64,000 bases of DNA from the NCBI RefSeq assembly GCF_000948285.1, contig NZ_JYBP01000003.1:1426001-1490000 (forward strand). The letters run 5' to 3'. The stretch's first letter is position 1. Each line of letters begins with the position of its first letter. A program made the translations under genes and the position numbers. A model generated the notes under the pieces. It searched no databases and was not told where the DNA came from. It saw nothing but the letters and a program-made list of their open reading frames with translations. This document shows positions 18,177 to 26,964 of this stretch, piece by piece. Origin of the DNA: Geobacillus kaustophilus (GTDB taxonomy: Bacteria; Bacillota; Bacilli; Bacillales; Anoxybacillaceae).

Positions 18177-18288
18177 GACAGCTGAACCGTGGGACGCACG
18201 GGGATGGCTTGGTGAACAGCCTGCCGCAGGGCGGGGGTTCCCGAGAATCTCCCACCTCGAAGCGCAAGCGTAGGTGGGAGAGCGTTCA
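18177..18288 (+). ncRNA. IS605-type right end with probable omega-RNA scaffold
   Basis: The stretch after the tnpB stop is GC-rich and structured. It ends in a hairpin (TCTCCCACCTcgaagcgcaagcgtAGGTGGGAGA, 18247-18281) and GTTCAA, the layout of an IS605-family right end. In intact elements the guide RNA that TnpB binds is made from exactly this region, overlapping the 3' end of tnpB. Whether it is still transcribed here is unknown. Confidence 0.6.
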
Positions 18289-18308
18289 ATCCGATGAGAA
18301 AAAGAAGA

Positions 18309-18358
18309 CCCGTAAGCGCCGCTACTTATATGAAAAACAAACCCGCTTACGGGCCTTT
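18309..18358 (+). terminator. Terminator, probably of the sigma-54 activator gene
   Basis: CCCGTAAGCG pairs perfectly with CGCTTACGGG across a 25-base A/T-rich loop and is followed by CCTTTTT. It lies 430 bp after the activator's stop, separated from it by the TnpB remnant. Confidence 0.75.
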
Positions 18359-18372
18359 TTGTTTCTGCATTC

Positions 18373-18390
18373 TTGGCACATTTTTTGCTT
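18373..18390 (+). promoter_or_regulatory. Sigma-54 promoter of ureohydrolase operon
   Basis: TTGGCACATTTTTTGCTT is an essentially perfect -24/-12 promoter (GG-N10-GC), 44 bp before the ATG at 18434. Confidence 0.92.
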
Positions 18391-18433
18391 TAAAGACTAT
18401 GAGAGCATTTTGAATGCCCAAGGAGGTCTTGAC

Positions 18434-19408
18434 ATGTACAAACCGAAAGATTCTTCCCTGTCCCCCCGCTTTTGCGGAGTTCGCACCTTTATGCGGTTGG
18501 AACAAATCAAAACAACAGACGATGTCGATTTTGTCATAGTTGGCGTTCCTTTTGACACCGCGGCATCGAACCGAACTGGACAACGATATGGCCCACAGCA
18601 CATTCGCAGTGTTTCTGTCTTGCTTCGCCCTTACAATCCAGATATGGATATTGATATTTTTGCCTATTGTTCCGGCGTCGATTTCGGGGATATTGATGTC
18701 ATTCCCGGCAATGCGCTCCGCACGTATGATCGCATCGTCGAAGAGCTGCGGCCGTTGTTGAAGAATGATGTCGTTCCCATTATCATGGGGGGCGATCACT
18801 CCATTACGTTGGGGAATTTACGAGCTTTTTATGAGCGCTTTGGCCCCATCGCACTCGTTCATTTTGATTCTCACAGTGACACTTGGGACCATTACTATGG
18901 AGAAAAATATATGCATGGCACGCCGTTCCGCCGCGCCGTCGAAGAAGGGTTGCTTGATGTGGACCATTCGATCCAAATCGGCATGCGCGGACCGCTTTAC
19001 AGCGCTGATGATATCGAGGATGCCCAGCGGCTTGGCTTCGAAGTCATTCCGATGAAAGAAGTCCGGCAGATCGGCTTTTCCGAAGTGATGCGCCGCGTTC
19101 ATCAACGCGTCGGGGACAAACCCGTTTTCGTTTCCTACGATATAGACTTTGTCGATCCTGCTTTTGCCCCGGGTACTGGCACACCGGAAGTGGGCGGGCC
19201 GACCAGTTATGAGGCGCTCGAATACGTAAGGGGGCTTGACGGGCTGAATATTGTCGGATTTGACCTCGTCGAAGTATTGCCTGCTTATGACTGCGGAGAA
19301 ATTACAGCGGTATTGGCTTCTGCCATTATGTATGAGATGATTACACTTGTGGCGTTAAAGAAAAAGCGGGCGCAGTCAAACACCCTGTCGGCAGCGAAAA
19401 CGACATAA
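18434..19408 (+). CDS. Agmatinase-family ureohydrolase (agmatinase or guanidinobutyrase)
   Basis: This 324-residue arginase-fold enzyme hydrolyses a guanidino compound to urea. All manganese ligands are present: His122 (GGDHS), Asp145, His147 and Asp149 (FDSHSD), Asp236 and Asp238 (SYDIDFVDPAFAPG). The APGTGTPEVGG segment is of agmatinase type. The ATG at 18434 has AAGGAGG eight bases upstream; an open frame continues upstream but is not gene-like. It leads a sigma-54-driven operon with an aldehyde dehydrogenase, NCS1 permease, amidase and cyclase, close to gabT. 4-Guanidinobutyrate to GABA plus urea fits this setting well; agmatine or guanidine as substrate is also possible. Confidence 0.88.
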   Translation: MYKPKDSSLSPRFCGVRTFMRLEQIKTTDDVDFVIVGVPFDTAASNRTGQRYGPQHIRSVSVLLRPYNPDMDIDIFAYCSGVDFGDIDVIPGNALRTYDRIVEELRPLLKNDVVPIIMGGDHSITLGNLRAFYERFGPIALVHFDSHSDTWDHYYGEKYMHGTPFRRAVEEGLLDVDHSIQIGMRGPLYSADDIEDAQRLGFEVIPMKEVRQIGFSEVMRRVHQRVGDKPVFVSYDIDFVDPAFAPGTGTPEVGGPTSYEALEYVRGLDGLNIVGFDLVEVLPAYDCGEITAVLASAIMYEMITLVALKKKRAQSNTLSAAKTT

Positions 19409-19438
19409 AACCATTTTAACGAAAAGGGGCAGCCTTCC

Positions 19439-20887
19439 ATGGTGTATATCAATGGAAAATGGAGCAAAGGACAAGGGAAAACAAGAGCCATCATCAATCC
19501 CGCGAATGAGGAAATCATAATAGAAATCAATGAAGCATCCCAGTCACAAACCGTAGAGGCGATCCAAGCGGCCCATCACGCCTTTCAATACACCGATTGG
19601 CCATCCAATCCGAGCATGCGGATTGCTGCGCTTCGCCAATTGGCGGATCTGTTGGAAAAAAACGCCGAAACATTCGCTTCGATCGAGACGTTGAATACAG
19701 GAAAACCGATTCGCGAGTCGCGCCTCGATGTCAGTGATTCGATCCAATGCCTCCGTTACTACGCCGATTTTGTTGAGCAACGGACCATCGAGGAAAAGAA
19801 AAGAACCGATGGCACGACAAGCAAAATCATTGAGGAACCGATCGGGGTATGCGCCCTCATCGTTCCTTGGAATTTCCCGCTCTTATTGGGGATATGGAAA
19901 TTGGCTCCGGCGCTTGCGGCGGGAAATACAGTGGTGTTTAAGCCATCAGAACTGACTCCGCTATCGTTCATGGAACTGACGAAGCTGATCGATTCCATCG
20001 GCCTCCCGCCCGGCGTGTTTAATCTCGTGCTTGGCGGCGGTTCGCCGGTTGGAGAAACATTGGTGACACATCCTGATGTGGAAAAAATATCGTTTACTGG
20101 CGGAACGAAAACCGGACGATGGATTTACGAACAATGCGCTCGTCGTTTGAAGCGAGTGTCTTTGGAACTCGGCGGAAAATCCCCGCTGATCATTTTTGAC
20201 GATGCGGATCTTATGAGCACCGTCGAGTGGGCGCTGTTTGCTTCCTTCTTCAATCAAGGGGAAGTGTGTGTGGCTGCTTCGCGCATTCTCGTTCATCGAC
20301 ACGTTTATGATTCGTTTATCGATCAGTTGGTCAAAAGACTGACGTCCCTCCGCATCGGAGATCCTTTCGCGGAAAACACTGAGATGGGGCCGTTAATCAG
20401 CTCCTCACATTTAGAAAAAGTGGAAACGTATATCCAGATCGGCTTGCAGGAGGGAGCAGTGCTGCTACAGGGAGGGGAACGAATCAAAGAACGGGGGTAT
20501 TATCTCACCCCTGCCGTTTTCACCCACGTCCGTCAAGACATGCGCATCGTCCAAGAAGAAATTTTTGGTCCTGTTATTACCGTACAACCGTTTGAACATG
20601 ACGAAGAAGCCATCGGCTTGGCGAACGATACGATATACGGACTAGCAGCTGGCCTATTCAGCCGAAATCTCGAACGGGCGGAACAAATCGCCGGCAAATT
20701 GAGAGCAGGAACGATTTGGATAAACAGCTATCACACTCCTTATGTCGATGCCCCTTGGGGCGGCATGAAACAAAGCGGAATCGGCCGGGAGCTTGGGCCG
20801 CAAGGATTTGCCGCTTTTACGGAAACAAAGCATGTGAACATCAGCCAACATGGCCAACCACTCGGATGGTATCCATCGCACTCCTGA
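19439..20887 (+). CDS. Aldehyde dehydrogenase, betaine/aminobutyraldehyde type
   Basis: This 482-residue enzyme has VPWNFP near residue 142, general base Glu243 in LELGGKSP and nucleophile Cys277 in NQGEVCVAASR. The overall pattern, ending APWGGMKQSGIGRELG, is that of betaine-aldehyde, aminobutyraldehyde or guanidinobutyraldehyde dehydrogenases. The start ATG at 19439 follows AAAGGGG. It is second in the operon, 30 bp after the ureohydrolase, so it probably makes the acid that the ureohydrolase or gabT then uses. A perfect hairpin overlaps its stop codon. Confidence 0.88.
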   Translation: MVYINGKWSKGQGKTRAIINPANEEIIIEINEASQSQTVEAIQAAHHAFQYTDWPSNPSMRIAALRQLADLLEKNAETFASIETLNTGKPIRESRLDVSDSIQCLRYYADFVEQRTIEEKKRTDGTTSKIIEEPIGVCALIVPWNFPLLLGIWKLAPALAAGNTVVFKPSELTPLSFMELTKLIDSIGLPPGVFNLVLGGGSPVGETLVTHPDVEKISFTGGTKTGRWIYEQCARRLKRVSLELGGKSPLIIFDDADLMSTVEWALFASFFNQGEVCVAASRILVHRHVYDSFIDQLVKRLTSLRIGDPFAENTEMGPLISSSHLEKVETYIQIGLQEGAVLLQGGERIKERGYYLTPAVFTHVRQDMRIVQEEIFGPVITVQPFEHDEEAIGLANDTIYGLAAGLFSRNLERAEQIAGKLRAGTIWINSYHTPYVDAPWGGMKQSGIGRELGPQGFAAFTETKHVNISQHGQPLGWYPSHS

Positions 20888-20910
20888 TTTCGTCCTTAGG
20901 ACGAAATCAG
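20884..20910 (+). promoter_or_regulatory. Perfect intercistronic hairpin
   Basis: CTGATTTCGTCC and GGACGAAATCAG form a perfect 12-bp stem around TTA, overlapping the aldehyde dehydrogenase stop codon. No U-run follows, so it is more likely an mRNA-stability or partial attenuation element than a full terminator. Confidence 0.55.
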
Positions 20911-20966
20911 TGCAGGTTTATTATTCTGAATATTTAAAATAAAAAAATCAAGGAGGAATGATCCTC

Positions 20967-22340
20967 ATGAAATGGACAGAACGGTTGGGTCATGATGATA
21001 TTCGGCCGACCCCGATGAACGAACGGAGCATGAACTTTTTTAGCACGTTTACCCTCTGGATTGCGGCGAATGTTGTGATTACCACTGTCATGACAGGAAT
21101 GATGTTTGTTCCTGACATTTCCTTCGCCAACGCCATGCTGGCGATTGTTGTCGGTTCGGCGATCGGCGCCATTCCGCTCGCCCTTACTGGAAACATCGGC
21201 ATCCGCACCGGACTCCCTACAATGGTGATGACAAGAGCAGCTTTTGGACAAAAAGGAGCCATCCTTCCCGCCTTTGTCAACACGATCATTTTAATCGGCT
21301 GGAGCTGGATTCAAGCCTATATGGCTGGCCTTAGCCTGAATTATGCCGTCCATTACACGACTGGATACAGCAATATCAACCTATTTGTGATCTTAACGGA
21401 GCTCCTTGTTGTGATCATTACGATTTTTGGCCACCGAGGGGTGGAACGAATTGAAAAATATATATCGATTGCCATGTTGATTTTATCTTTCCTTGTTTTC
21501 TACAAAATTTTTACGACTTACGACATTTCGACACTCGTCGAAATGAAATTGAGCGAGCATCCATCCGTGACCACGATCATAGCCTTTGACATCGTCGTCG
21601 CCACCGCTTTTTCTTGGATGTCGACAGTTTGCGATTTCAACCGCAACTGCCGCTCCGAAACAGGCGGGTTTTGGGGAACGTATTTTGGTTATCTTGTCGC
21701 GTCCATTGTCGCGATGGGGCTTGGGGCCGTTGTCAGCGGCTTCAGCATTGCCTCGAACATGGAACGGACTTATGATCCCACCATTCTCCTTGCGGCTTAC
21801 GGATTTGGATTGATCGCGTCTATCGTCGTTTTCTTTTCTGTACTCTCGACCAATGTCATGGCATTATATAGCGCCACAATGTCGTTTATGAACGTCTTCC
21901 CGCGCGCGGGCTTTTGGAAACCGACGTTGATCATGGGAGTGATTTGCACGCTTGGCGCCTTGCTGAAAGAAGTGCTGATGTCCCATTTCTTTAACTTCAT
22001 TATGCTGATTGCCACGTTGTTCATTCCTGTGTTTGCGATTGTGCTCGTTGATTACTTTTTTATCAAAAAAGGGGTATACGACGCGGAAGATATTTTGTAC
22101 GATACAAAAGGTCAATATCGTTATCAAAAAGGAGTCAACATCGCCGCCTACATCACCTATATCGTTGGAGCTGTCTTCGCCTATTATTTTACGTACATTC
22201 ATCCACTTGCCGTCGGCTCCACCATGCTGACGTTTCTTTTATCGGGGGCTGTTTATTTTGGGTTGATGAAATGGACAAAACAAATATTGGCAAGCACGAA
22301 TACGATGGAGCTTGAATCTCCCACTAACTTGGAGGGATGA
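20967..22340 (+). CDS. NCS1-family (cytosine/purine/allantoin type) permease
   Basis: This permease of about 457 residues has roughly 12 membrane helices. The N-terminal DIRPTPMNERSMNFFSTFTLW segment carries the NCS1 signature in which a helix-1 motif precedes the transport core, and GLPTMVMTRAAFGQKGA near residue 80 is the conserved first half of the substrate site. The ATG at 20967 lies ten bases after GGAGG; an ATG at 20958 is too close to that site. It overlaps the amidase gene by context and likely imports the compound broken down by this operon. NCS1 members usually carry nucleobases or related amides. Confidence 0.87.
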   Translation: MKWTERLGHDDIRPTPMNERSMNFFSTFTLWIAANVVITTVMTGMMFVPDISFANAMLAIVVGSAIGAIPLALTGNIGIRTGLPTMVMTRAAFGQKGAILPAFVNTIILIGWSWIQAYMAGLSLNYAVHYTTGYSNINLFVILTELLVVIITIFGHRGVERIEKYISIAMLILSFLVFYKIFTTYDISTLVEMKLSEHPSVTTIIAFDIVVATAFSWMSTVCDFNRNCRSETGGFWGTYFGYLVASIVAMGLGAVVSGFSIASNMERTYDPTILLAAYGFGLIASIVVFFSVLSTNVMALYSATMSFMNVFPRAGFWKPTLIMGVICTLGALLKEVLMSHFFNFIMLIATLFIPVFAIVLVDYFFIKKGVYDAEDILYDTKGQYRYQKGVNIAAYITYIVGAVFAYYFTYIHPLAVGSTMLTFLLSGAVYFGLMKWTKQILASTNTMELESPTNLEG

Positions 22341-22341
22341 T

Positions 22342-23166
22342 ATGAATCGATCGTTTGACATCGCGTTGGCGCAGATGGCGCCGGCGAACGGCGACATTGG
22401 CGCCAACTTGGCCAAAATGGAGGCTATCATCAATGAGTGCAAGCGAAAGTTCCCTAATGTCCATCTTCTTCTGTTCCCGGAACTTTGCACCACTGGCTAC
22501 GTATTATCGGAAACGCTGAAAGAGGCGGCCCAAACATGGGACGGCCCTACGTTTCAGCACATGAGCCAGCTTGCTCAAAAATTTCAATTGTATATTGCCT
22601 ACGGATACGCTGAAAAAGATCGTGCAGAAAATATATACAACTCTCTTATGTTGATTCATCCCAGTGGACAATGTATAGGCAATTATCGAAAAATCCACTT
22701 GACTCCTTTCGAAAAAAACTGGTTTTCTTCGGGAGCCGAGCCGGTGCTGGTGGATACAGAACTCGGCCGCATTGGTCTAATGATTTGTTGGGACTTAGCT
22801 TTTCCAGAATTAGCAAGATACCTAGCCGTCCATGGAGCCGAGCTTCTTCTCGTTCCATGCGCTTGGGAATCTCCCTTTCATGCACCGTTTCAAAAATTCG
22901 CCATGGCACGTGCGATCGATAATACGGTTTATGTGGCTGCATGCAATCAAATCGGACGGTCTTCTTCTTTCCATTTCTTTGGTTTATCCTCTATTTATGG
23001 GCCGGATGGAAGTGAAATAGCCGCAGCCAACATGGATGGACGGGAAGAACTCGTACACGCAATGATCGATCAAAACGAGCGCCAAAGGTTAAAGAAAAAC
23101 TTTTACACCATGATGGACGAACGACGGACAGATGTTTATCAAGCATGGGTGGTGAAGGAGAAATGA
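22342..23166 (+). CDS. Nitrilase-superfamily carbon-nitrogen hydrolase
   Basis: This 274-residue protein has the Glu-Lys-Cys triad of the superfamily: Glu47 (FPELCTTGY), Lys117 (NYRKIHL) and Cys149 (LMICWDLAFPE). Members hydrolyse amides or N-carbamoyl compounds, for example N-carbamoylputrescine, omega-amides or beta-ureido acids. The ATG at 22342 has GGAGGG and nearly abuts the permease stop at 22340, and the last codon overlaps the next gene as ATGA, so the three genes are translationally coupled. Substrate is not certain; the context points to amine or ureido compounds. Confidence 0.87.
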   Translation: MNRSFDIALAQMAPANGDIGANLAKMEAIINECKRKFPNVHLLLFPELCTTGYVLSETLKEAAQTWDGPTFQHMSQLAQKFQLYIAYGYAEKDRAENIYNSLMLIHPSGQCIGNYRKIHLTPFEKNWFSSGAEPVLVDTELGRIGLMICWDLAFPELARYLAVHGAELLLVPCAWESPFHAPFQKFAMARAIDNTVYVAACNQIGRSSSFHFFGLSSIYGPDGSEIAAANMDGREELVHAMIDQNERQRLKKNFYTMMDERRTDVYQAWVVKEK

Positions 23167-23816
23167 ACATCAAAAAAATCATTGATTTGTCCATGCCGCT
23201 CACGCCCCACACCCCGATTTACCCCGGCGACCCGAAGCCCGAGATCGAACCGGCGGCGACGTTCGCTCGGGACGGCTATCACGTCAGCCGCTTGGTGCTC
23301 GGTTCGCACAGCGGCACCCACGTCGATGCGCCGTTCCATTTTTGCGAGCACGGCTGGCGGTTGAATGAAGTGCCGCTTGCCTATTTTCTCGGCCGCGGGC
23401 TCGTGATCGACGCAACGGGAAAAGCGGAAGGCGAGGCGGTGACGATGGCCGATGCCGCCCCGTATATCCCGAAGCTGTCGCCAGGGACGATCGTTCTTTT
23501 TCACACCGGTTGGTCGCGCTATACCGGAACGGAGCGGTATTTCCGCCATCCGTACGTTGCGCCGGATGTGATTGAAGCGATGCTTGAACGCGGCGTCCGC
23601 ACGTTTTTCATCGACGCGCTCAACATCGATCCGCCCGACGGCTCTTCGTTCCGCGCCCATGAACTCATTCTTGGCGCCAACGGGGTGATCGGGGAAAATT
23701 TTGCGAACTTCGAGCAAATCGATTTTGATGACCCGTACATCATCGCCCTGCCGCTTTCCTTGCCCGGAGGCGACGGTTCGCCCGTTCGGGCGGTGGCGGT
23801 GCAATGGGGAGAATGA
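23163..23816 (+). CDS. Cyclase-family metal hydrolase (kynurenine formamidase fold)
   Basis: This 217-residue protein has the family signature HSGTHVDAPFHF near residue 50, whose His and Asp residues bind the metal, and opens with the typical IIDLSMPLTPHTPIYPGDP. Relatives hydrolyse N-formylkynurenine, isatin or cyclic amides. The start ATG overlaps the TGA of the upstream amidase gene, giving operon membership; an in-frame ATG 18 bases earlier is less likely. Its codon usage is GC-richer than its neighbours. It is the last gene of the unit; a terminator follows. Confidence 0.85.
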   Translation: MNIKKIIDLSMPLTPHTPIYPGDPKPEIEPAATFARDGYHVSRLVLGSHSGTHVDAPFHFCEHGWRLNEVPLAYFLGRGLVIDATGKAEGEAVTMADAAPYIPKLSPGTIVLFHTGWSRYTGTERYFRHPYVAPDVIEAMLERGVRTFFIDALNIDPPDGSSFRAHELILGANGVIGENFANFEQIDFDDPYIIALPLSLPGGDGSPVRAVAVQWGE

Positions 23817-23835
23817 AGAAGAGCGGCAACAACCA

Positions 23836-23869
23836 AACGCCCCGTCCTTTTCTTTAGGTGCGGGGCGTT
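23836..23869 (+). terminator. Rho-independent terminator
   Basis: AACGCCCCG and CGGGGCGTT form a perfect stem with a 16-base loop followed by TTTGG, 20 bp after the cyclase stop. Confidence 0.8.
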
Positions 23870-23904
23870 TTTGGTCTGATCAAGCTGCGTTTTCACCACC
23901 CGGT

Positions 23905-24015
23905 TCATTTGATGATTTTCGCCGGGCTTCCGCTAACTACCGCATTGGCCGGAACATCTTTCATCACAACCGTGCCTGAGGCGATGACCCCATTGTCGCC
24001 GATTGCCATGACGGT
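23905..24015 (-). pseudogene. C-terminal fragment of a left-handed beta-helix acetyltransferase
   Basis: About 35 residues, beginning near [19 protein letters not shown] and ending [10 protein letters not shown] before a stop, match the last coil and tail of hexapeptide-repeat acetyltransferases (maltose/galactoside O-acetyltransferase or CysE-like). The frame upstream belongs to no acetyltransferase and runs into dsdA in another frame, so only the 3' end of a lost gene remains. Confidence 0.6.
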
Positions 24016-24067
24016 CCCGCCATCAAAACGTTCTGGCGAGTTCCTCATTTCCTCTGCCGCCTGCTCA

Positions 24068-25441
24068 TCATCCTTGAGGAAAACAGTCTCCCAACTCTTT
24101 TTCAATCCGTTCCCCTTCCCTATAATAACCGTCCATCACATCCTTTGGCACCATGCTTCCGCCCGTCGCCCAGCCAATATGGGTGGCGTTTTTCATTTTT
24201 TCTTTCAAATCGTTTTCCTCTAAATACGTTTGTCCCGCCGAATAACGAAACAGCCAAACAGGCCCCGCCGCCCCTGCCAATGCAGATGGCTCTAAACGGA
24301 TATTCTCTGTATCGACCATGGCCGCGAGCAAGCGGTAAAGCGTTTGATCATCCACCGTGTATACGCCGCTGATGACGTGTTCTAACATTTTCCCGACAAA
24401 TCCCGAAGGCCGCCCCACTGCCAATCCGTCCGCTTCGGTCTTGTTGTCGAGGCCAAACTCTTGCACCGACACGCGGTCGTGCTGTCCTGTCATCAACCCA
24501 AGCAGCATGCAAGGCGAATGCGTCGGTTCAGCGAAAAAGCAATGCACATGATCCCCATACACGAGTTTCAGGCCAAAGGTTACTCCGCCCGGACCGCCGC
24601 CAACGCCGCAAGGAAGATACACAAACAGTGGATGGTCCTCATCGACGACGATGTTCATATCCTCTAATTGCTGTTTCAGCCTCGACGCCGCCACCGCATA
24701 GCCTAAAAACAGATGGATCGAATTTTCGTCATCAATAAAATACGAGGTCGGATCCTGTGCCGACTGTCTTCGCGCCTCTTCCACCACTTTGTTGTAATCA
24801 GTGAGATGTTCGATGACGGTGACCCCTTTGCTTCGCAACAGGTCTTTTTTCCATTGTTTGGCATCGACTGACATATGAACGGTGACGTTGAACCCAAGCT
24901 GCGCCCCGATGATGCCGATGCTCAAGCCTAAATTTCCTGTCGAACCGACGACAAGCGAATAGCGGGAAAAGAACTGCCGGAATTCTTCGCTGGCCATGAC
25001 CGCATAGTCGTCTCCCATGGCGATCATACCGTTTGCGAGCGCAAGATCTTCCGCGTGTTTCAAGACTTCGTAAATGCCCCCTCTCGCTTTGATCGACCCG
25101 GAGATGGGAAGATGGCTGTCGCATTTTAGCAGCAGCTCCCCCTCGATGTTTGTCTGAAACATCTTTTCCAAACGCCGTTGCATGTTCGGAATCCGCACCA
25201 AAGAAGATTCAATGATTCCATTTGTATTTCGCGTCTCTGGAAACACGTTTGCGATATAAGGGGCAAAGCGGCGCAATCGCTCTTCCGACTCCTTGACATC
25301 GCGTTCGCCTAAAGAAATCGTTCGCACCGCTTGCTCAAACGCGCGATATTTTGGATTGCGCCAAAATACCGCTTCCGTTGCCATGATGTTTTTCAATAAT
25401 GGAAACTCTCTTCCCCACTCTTGTATGGTTTTTCCGGACAC
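24068..25441 (-). CDS. dsdA: D-serine ammonia-lyase
   Basis: This 457-residue PLP enzyme converts D-serine to pyruvate and ammonia. It has the Schiff-base Lys118 in SGSIKARGG, the asparagine-glycine phosphate contact in [11 protein letters not shown], and the GVGGGPGG phosphate loop near residue 280, all as in E. coli DsdA, with normal length. No dsdC/dsdX neighbours are present. It could use D-serine released by DppA-like peptidases; that link is inference. An ATG at 25441 opens the gene after AGGAAG. Confidence 0.93.
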   Translation of the reverse strand: MSGKTIQEWGREFPLLKNIMATEAVFWRNPKYRAFEQAVRTISLGERDVKESEERLRRFAPYIANVFPETRNTNGIIESSLVRIPNMQRRLEKMFQTNIEGELLLKCDSHLPISGSIKARGGIYEVLKHAEDLALANGMIAMGDDYAVMASEEFRQFFSRYSLVVGSTGNLGLSIGIIGAQLGFNVTVHMSVDAKQWKKDLLRSKGVTVIEHLTDYNKVVEEARRQSAQDPTSYFIDDENSIHLFLGYAVAASRLKQQLEDMNIVVDEDHPLFVYLPCGVGGGPGGVTFGLKLVYGDHVHCFFAEPTHSPCMLLGLMTGQHDRVSVQEFGLDNKTEADGLAVGRPSGFVGKMLEHVISGVYTVDDQTLYRLLAAMVDTENIRLEPSALAGAAGPVWLFRYSAGQTYLEENDLKEKMKNATHIGWATGGSMVPKDVMDGYYREGERIEKELGDCFPQG

Positions 25442-25713
25442 GATATGGCTTCCTCCTTAATTCTTTGTTTGTCCCCGTCTCCCTTGACAACTCTTTCGCC
25501 TCTTTTTTGCGGTTGCTGGTCAGGGGCGAATTCGATCCTATGAATGCCTCACGATACTCATTTGGAATGTTTATAGAACTTTTGACGTTGCCATCATTCA
25601 TCCCTTTTCAGTTTCACGAAAACTTTTTCCATTGTCAATGCGTTTACATCTTTGAAAAATGAGCTTGTTTCCATTACGATAAAGATGCAAACTACATAGC
25701 GGAGATGGTGATC

Positions 25714-26883
25714 ATGAGCGATCGGCGTTATTTGCCGCTTTTATTTCTTGTGATGTTTTTCGTCATGGTTGGGTTCGGCATTATTATCCCCGTCCTTCCG
25801 TTTTACGCTGAAAAAATCGGCGCTACCCCAACACAGCTCGGCTGGTTGATGGCCGTATATTCTTTCATGCAATTTTTATTTGCGCCGATGTGGGGGAAAC
25901 TATCGGACCGATATGGACGAAAACCGATGCTGCTTGTCGGCATTTTCGGTTTGGCCCTTTCGTTTTTCTTGCTCGCCGCCGCGACAAAACTTTGGATGTT
26001 GTTTGCCGCCCGCATCATCGGCGGATGTCTATCTGCCGCCACGATGCCGACCGCCATGGCGTACGTCGCAGACGTGACGACCGGAGAAAACCGCGGCAAG
26101 GGGATGGGCATGATCGGGGCGGCCGTCGGGCTTGGATTTATTTTCGGACCGGGGATCGGCGGCGTGTTTTCGAAAGCGAGCTTAACTGCTCCGTTTTGGG
26201 TGGCAGGCAGCTTGGCACTCTTGACCGCTATATTCGTTTTCGTTTTCTTGCATGAGTCGCTTCCAAAAGAAAAACGATCGAACGTAAAAACAAAGCGGCC
26301 ATCGCTTGCGGCCGCCCTCCAAAGTCCTCTAGCCCGTCTATACGTGTTGCAGTTCATGGTGACGTTTTCCCTTGCCGGACTTGAAGCGACGTTTGCTTAT
26401 TTTGCCGCTGAACGGGCAGGGCTTTCATCGACGGAACTTGGCTGCATTTTTATGATTATGGGGCTTGCAGGGGCCATCGTCCAAGGAGGAATGCTTGGAA
26501 AACTGATTCAATTATTCGGTGAAGGAACCGTCATTCGCGGCGGACTGTTTTTATCAGCGCTCGGCTTTACCCTTATTTTATTCATCCATGACTTTTGGAC
26601 AGCCGCGCTCTATTTAACAATTTTCGGCATCGGCAACGGCGTCATTCGCCCGTGCGTATCCGCCTTGTTAACAAAACATACGACCGATGGACAAGGAAGC
26701 ACAACAGGCGTCTTATCATCGTTCGACTCGCTCGGCCGCATTGGCGGTCCGGCGATGGCCGGCTGGTTGTTTACATTAAAGCCCAGTTTGCCATATGCGG
26801 CAGGAATTGCGCTTACATTCATTTCCTTTTCCGTTTTTCAATCGTTCCAACGCGCGATGATGCAAAAAGACACATCCCTTTGA
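25714..26883 (+). CDS. MFS drug efflux transporter (DHA1, TetA/NorA-like)
   Basis: This 389-residue permease has 12 membrane helices. Motif A is seen as GKLSDRYGRKP between helices 2 and 3, and the family-typical motif C is seen as GLGFIFGPGIGG in helix 5, marking a proton-driven antiporter of the DHA1 group (Bmr, NorA, TetA). The ATG at 25714 has GGAG nine bases upstream; an in-frame ATG nine bases earlier is within the ribosome site. It is followed at 82 bp by a GNAT gene on the same strand. Substrates cannot be read from sequence. Confidence 0.87.
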   Translation: MSDRRYLPLLFLVMFFVMVGFGIIIPVLPFYAEKIGATPTQLGWLMAVYSFMQFLFAPMWGKLSDRYGRKPMLLVGIFGLALSFFLLAAATKLWMLFAARIIGGCLSAATMPTAMAYVADVTTGENRGKGMGMIGAAVGLGFIFGPGIGGVFSKASLTAPFWVAGSLALLTAIFVFVFLHESLPKEKRSNVKTKRPSLAAALQSPLARLYVLQFMVTFSLAGLEATFAYFAAERAGLSSTELGCIFMIMGLAGAIVQGGMLGKLIQLFGEGTVIRGGLFLSALGFTLILFIHDFWTAALYLTIFGIGNGVIRPCVSALLTKHTTDGQGSTTGVLSSFDSLGRIGGPAMAGWLFTLKPSLPYAAGIALTFISFSVFQSFQRAMMQKDTSL

Positions 26884-26964
26884 TTCAAGAGGGGAAAGAG
26901 GGAATGGGGGTGACCCGCTACACACGCAAGTGCAAGTCTTATGGATAAAAGGAGGAGGAATGCT

